This document shows positions 6,288 to 9,150 of a stretch of 9,150 nt of DNA, one piece after another. Position 1 is the stretch's first letter, and each line of letters starts with the position of its first letter. The DNA comes from Planctomycetaceae bacterium (lineage in GTDB: Bacteria > Planctomycetota > Planctomycetia > Pirellulales > Thermoguttaceae). Both the position numbers and the translations under genes were made by a program. The notes below the pieces were generated by a model. That model was not told where the DNA came from and did no database searches. It saw nothing but the letters and a program-made list of their open reading frames with translations. Location: NCBI GenBank assembly GCA_031261125.1, contig JAISJZ010000255.1, positions 1-9,150 on the forward strand, read 5' to 3'.

Positions 6288-7877
6288 ATGCCGAAGCGTC
6301 CGATTCGATTTTTCAATACGACCGGTCCGTGTAATCCCGATGACCACTATATGCTGCCGCCCGCAGAGCGGCTGCAAGGGGCGCAGTTGCACCGTTACGT
6401 CCGTGATGAACTTTATTGGTCGCTCCACGCCCCGCGTCAAACCGGTAAAACCACATTCCTGCAAAGTTGGGCGAAAGAAATCAACGCAGGCGGCAAAGCC
6501 GTTGCTTGTTATGTCAGTGTAGAACGATGCCAACCGTTTCACGATGTTGAACGGGCAATGCCGGAAGCGTGTGTGGCAATTCAAGAGTGGGCTGCCAACG
6601 CCGGATTACCCGTTCCGAAAACGAATACGGATGAACCCGGCAGCGTGTTAAGCAGTATCCTGATAAACTGGGCGGGACTCGTTGTTCCGCAACCGCTCAT
6701 CGTCTTATTCGATGAAGTTGATGTTCTTGAAAACGATGCAATGATTTCCTTCCTTCGGCAACTTCGCGGCGGTTTCGCAAGCCGCGGTGTCGGCAAGTTT
6801 CCTGTGTCGATTGCTCTTGTCGGTATGCACGACTTGGAAGATTGGCTTATTTCGATAAAAGGCGGTAAGGCACTTAATCCCGGTTCGCCGTTCAATATCA
6901 AGGAACGTTCCGTAACCATCAGTAATTTTGTGAAGAAAGATATCGTTCATTTATTCGCACAACGAACCGAAGAGACCGGTCAACAAATCGAACCGGCGGC
7001 ACTTGATTATGTATGGGAACAATCGCAGGGGCAACCTTGGATTGTCAATAATTTGTTCAAGCGGGCAACAATGGAAATTCTTGACGAAGAGGATTATCAA
7101 ACCGTAACGCTTGCTCATATTCAACAAGCCCGCGAACAAATGATACTTGATAGGGAAACCCATTTGAAATCAGTTGCGTTCCGTATGGAATTACCGCGGG
7201 TCCGCAATGTCGTCGAAAAGTTGCTAACAGGCGAAGTGGATATTAACCTTGCCCAAAGCGAAAATTTTCGTTTTTGTCTTGACTTAGGATTAGTCGCAAA
7301 CAATCACGGAGAAATGAGTATCGCTAATCCTATTTACCGTGAAGTGTTGGCGCGGGATATTTCCTACGGAGCGCAAGTGATGATGCCAAAGCCGACTTTC
7401 CGTTGGCAAAAACCGGACGGCTCGCTGGATATGGATTCGCTCTTGAAAGAGTTTCAGGGATTCTGGCAAGAGAATTCAGAGATATGGGAAGAAAACGCCA
7501 ACTACACAGAGGCGTTCCCGCATCTATTGCTGATGGCGTTTTTGCAGCGAATCACGAATGGTTCCGGGCGAATCGAACGGGAATATGCTGCGGGACGCAA
7601 ACGAATGGATTTAGCCATCGAATACAACGGCAAGTGGAACATTATTGAAATTAAACTGTTGCGAGACCGCCAAACGTTTGACAAGGTGAAAGCCGAAGGA
7701 TTAAAACAAATCATTGGTTATCGGGATAGTTTTTCGTCCTCGTTACGAATGAAAGACAGTGAAAAAATTCCGTGCTACCTTATCATTTTTGACCGGCGGA
7801 GCGAAGACAAAAAATCACCGTGGGAACAGCGGATAACCTGGAACGCCGAAGGCGGTGTAACGGTGATAGGATGCTGA
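6288..7877 (+). CDS. AAA-like ATPase with C-terminal PD-(D/E)XK nuclease-like domain
   Basis: The 529-residue protein starts MPKRPIRFFNTTGPCNPDDHYMLPP and has a P-loop APRQTGKT (48-55, with Ala for the usual first Gly), a Walker B LIVLFDEVD (137-145, D142/E143), a sensor-like strand VSIALVGMHDL (173-183) and a helical/winged-helix-like stretch (about 210-360). The C-terminus has a PD-(D/E)XK-type site: D441 in RKRMDLAIEY, E454-x-K456 in NIIEIKL and QIIGYRD (Q474). This matches the ATPase plus nuclease-fold proteins often present in multiple copies in Bacteroidota, Planctomycetota and related genomes, whose role is not established; nuclease activity and defence roles are unproven. I chose ATG 6288 over an upstream TTG (6222) because the latter would lie between the -35 and -10 boxes. 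No signal peptide or membrane helix is seen. Codon use appears more AT-rich and less CCGG-rich than the sugar genes, hinting at separate acquisition. It is convergent with the GH2 gene. Confidence 0.8.
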   Translation: MPKRPIRFFNTTGPCNPDDHYMLPPAERLQGAQLHRYVRDELYWSLHAPRQTGKTTFLQSWAKEINAGGKAVACYVSVERCQPFHDVERAMPEACVAIQEWAANAGLPVPKTNTDEPGSVLSSILINWAGLVVPQPLIVLFDEVDVLENDAMISFLRQLRGGFASRGVGKFPVSIALVGMHDLEDWLISIKGGKALNPGSPFNIKERSVTISNFVKKDIVHLFAQRTEETGQQIEPAALDYVWEQSQGQPWIVNNLFKRATMEILDEEDYQTVTLAHIQQAREQMILDRETHLKSVAFRMELPRVRNVVEKLLTGEVDINLAQSENFRFCLDLGLVANNHGEMSIANPIYREVLARDISYGAQVMMPKPTFRWQKPDGSLDMDSLLKEFQGFWQENSEIWEENANYTEAFPHLLLMAFLQRITNGSGRIEREYAAGRKRMDLAIEYNGKWNIIEIKLLRDRQTFDKVKAEGLKQIIGYRDSFSSSLRMKDSEKIPCYLIIFDRRSEDKKSPWEQRITWNAEGGVTVIGC

Positions 7878-7914
7878 TTTTGCTGTCAATCCTTTATTTA
7901 TAATTATTTACAAT
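7878..7914. other. AT-rich gap between convergent genes
   Basis: These 37 nt separate the stops of the AAA-like gene and the GH2 gene. The sequence is very AT-rich, but I see no GC-rich hairpin with a T-run. Termination of both genes must rely on another mechanism or a weak structure. Confidence 0.4.
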
Positions 7915-9150
7915 CTATTGCGTATCATCGGCGTTCACCGTTGTCCTCACCCGGAGAGACGCTCCGTCAAGTCCGTCCGCTTTTGCCTCAACGGTGATGT
8001 CCCCCGTCTTTTCGCCCGCTTGGACAATTAACGTCAACTGTCCGTTAAAAGCGTGCATCTCCGGCAAATGAAATAACTCCGTCGAAGTCGGGTCGCCGTT
8101 TCCGACCGCCCGGAATGTTCCCGCACCGGCAACGGCAAACTCCACCGAACGCTGGTCAGCCGCACAAAAATTGCCGTCCTTGTCCGTAATCCGAACCGTG
8201 ATAAACGCCAAATCCTTGCCGTCCGCCGTCAGGTCCGTTCTATCCGGCACCAACTCAACGCGGCTCGGTTCGCCTGCCGTTCGGAGTTGTTTCTCCGCAA
8301 CCGCTTTTCCCGACGCATCATAAGCAATAACTTTCAATTCCCCCGGTTCATACTTGGTGTCCGTCCACATCAAACGGTAACGCTTCGTAACATCGGCACT
8401 GTTCCAAGCGGCTTCACCCGGCTTGATTTTCGCGCGTTTGCCCTGACTTTTTCCGTTGATAAACAATTCCGCCGACGGATGATTCGTATAAACAAAAACG
8501 GGAACAACCTGCCCTTCTTTGCCTTTCCAATTCCAATGCGGAACGATGTGCAGCGTATCGCTGTTGCGGTTCCACACGCTCCGGTAAAGATAAAACCGGT
8601 CTTTGGGAAGATACGCCAAGTCGATAATGCCGAACATCGAACTGTGATTAGGCGTTCCGGCGTAATCAAACGGTGTCGGTTCGCCGAGGTAATCAAACCC
8701 CGTCCAAACAAATTGCCCCATCGTCCAATAAAAATCATCGGCAAGAGCAAAATCCACGTCCGGTATGTTCGACCACGTGCAAGCGTCCAAATCATACGAA
8801 GAACATTGATAATCGGGCGAATTCTTTTTCGCATCGTTCCCCAACCATTTTTGAACCGCGGGAAAATGATACACGCCCCGCGATGAAATCGTCGAAGCGG
8901 TTTCCGAACCGAGAATAAAATTATGCGGCAGCACCTTGAACGACTCTTCGTAAATGCGTGTCCGGTAATTCAAGCCCGGAATGTCCAACGCCGCCGCGAA
9001 TCCGTTCTTAATCGTTCCTTCCCAACTGATTCCGCTCGTTGCCGGACGGGTCGGGTCTTCCCGATGACAAATATCTTGCAGAAAACGGAGAACCGAAATT
9101 TTGCCCCCTTGTTCCGGCACTTCATTACCGATACTCCACATCACCACACA
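7915..9150 (-). CDS. Glycoside hydrolase family 2 enzyme (beta-galactosidase-like), 5' end missing
   Basis: Only the C-terminal 411 residues are in the window; the gene continues past the right edge, where the frame is open (CVVMWSIGNE). WSIGNE holds the acid/base Glu (E10 of the fragment) and FILGSETAS the nucleophile Glu (E83), both typical of GH2 (beta/alpha)8 catalytic domains. The barrel appears to end near residue 193, after QFVWTGFDYLGEPTPFD and SMFGIIDLAYLPKDRFYLYRSVWN. A DUF4982-like beta-sandwich (about 200-288, VFVYTNHPSAELFINGKSQG...) and a GH2 C-terminal Ig-like domain (about 292-403, VELVPDRTDLTADGKDLAFITVRITDKDG) follow. This is the layout of many bacterial GH2 beta-galactosidases. 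Such enzymes are usually secreted or periplasmic, but the signal peptide region is outside the window. It is on the opposite strand to the sugar operon, so a functional link is possible but not shown. Confidence 0.9.
   Translation of the reverse strand, partial: CVVMWSIGNEVPEQGGKISVLRFLQDICHREDPTRPATSGISWEGTIKNGFAAALDIPGLNYRTRIYEESFKVLPHNFILGSETASTISSRGVYHFPAVQKWLGNDAKKNSPDYQCSSYDLDACTWSNIPDVDFALADDFYWTMGQFVWTGFDYLGEPTPFDYAGTPNHSSMFGIIDLAYLPKDRFYLYRSVWNRNSDTLHIVPHWNWKGKEGQVVPVFVYTNHPSAELFINGKSQGKRAKIKPGEAAWNSADVTKRYRLMWTDTKYEPGELKVIAYDASGKAVAEKQLRTAGEPSRVELVPDRTDLTADGKDLAFITVRITDKDGNFCAADQRSVEFAVAGAGTFRAVGNGDPTSTELFHLPEMHAFNGQLTLIVQAGEKTGDITVEAKADGLDGASLRVRTTVNADDTQ

Noticed and set aside
5655..6584. 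Long minus-strand open frame of about 309 codons opposite the sugar and AAA genes
   Set aside because: It is antisense to two well-supported genes, crosses the intergenic promoter, and its translation shows no recognisable domain.
7878..7914. Bidirectional terminator between the convergent genes
   Set aside because: The AT-rich stretch is only imperfectly symmetric and has no GC stem.

Overview
The window (about 50% GC, dense coding) looks like chromosome from a carbohydrate-degrading bacterium. None of the six visible start codons has a recognisable Shine-Dalgarno sequence, while at least two promoters look sigma-70-like. Together with the protein families present (fucose-isomerase-like sugar isomerase, AAA-like ATPase fused to a PD-(D/E)XK nuclease fold, GH2 with extra C-terminal domains) this leans towards the Planctomycetota/Lentisphaerota group or a similar gut or environmental lineage. 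That placement is an inference and not firm.

Left part (1-1115): a minus-strand iron-uptake unit, feoA followed 4 nt later by a gene for only the GTPase domain of FeoB. The FeoB reading frame stops after a His- and Pro-rich tail, at a G-quadruplex-like G-rich tract, and lacks the GDI and membrane domains. The promoter (TTGACA, 16 nt, TATTAT) carries a near-perfect 20-nt dyad in its spacer and a second dyad just downstream, a good candidate for a metal-responsive operator region. The same interval holds a weaker, divergent promoter for the next operon.

Middle (1116-6200): a plus-strand three-gene operon: a fucose-isomerase-like enzyme, a soluble PAS-PAS hybrid histidine kinase with a C-terminal receiver, and an FGGY sugar kinase. 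The gaps are 22 nt and an ATGA overlap. Isomerase plus FGGY kinase form the usual first two steps of aldose catabolism (aldose to ketose to ketose phosphate). The sensor kinase embedded between them suggests that the pathway is tied to cytosolic signalling. The sugar-kinase gene carries two copies of a palindromic 22-nt sequence, each read as VSRDGLPS, and a separate perfect 9-bp hairpin resembling a terminator.

Right part (6201-9150): a gene with its own promoter for an AAA-like ATPase with a C-terminal PD-(D/E)XK nuclease-like domain, unlinked in function to the sugar genes as far as the sequence shows. It is followed convergently by the 3' part of a GH2 glycoside hydrolase (beta-galactosidase-like) that runs off the right edge. 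The GH2 could supply sugars to the isomerase/kinase pathway, but it is on the opposite strand and that link is only suggestive.

The best candidates for something undescribed are the in-frame palindromic repeat pair in the sugar kinase, the sensor kinase embedded in a sugar operon, and the stand-alone FeoB G domain.
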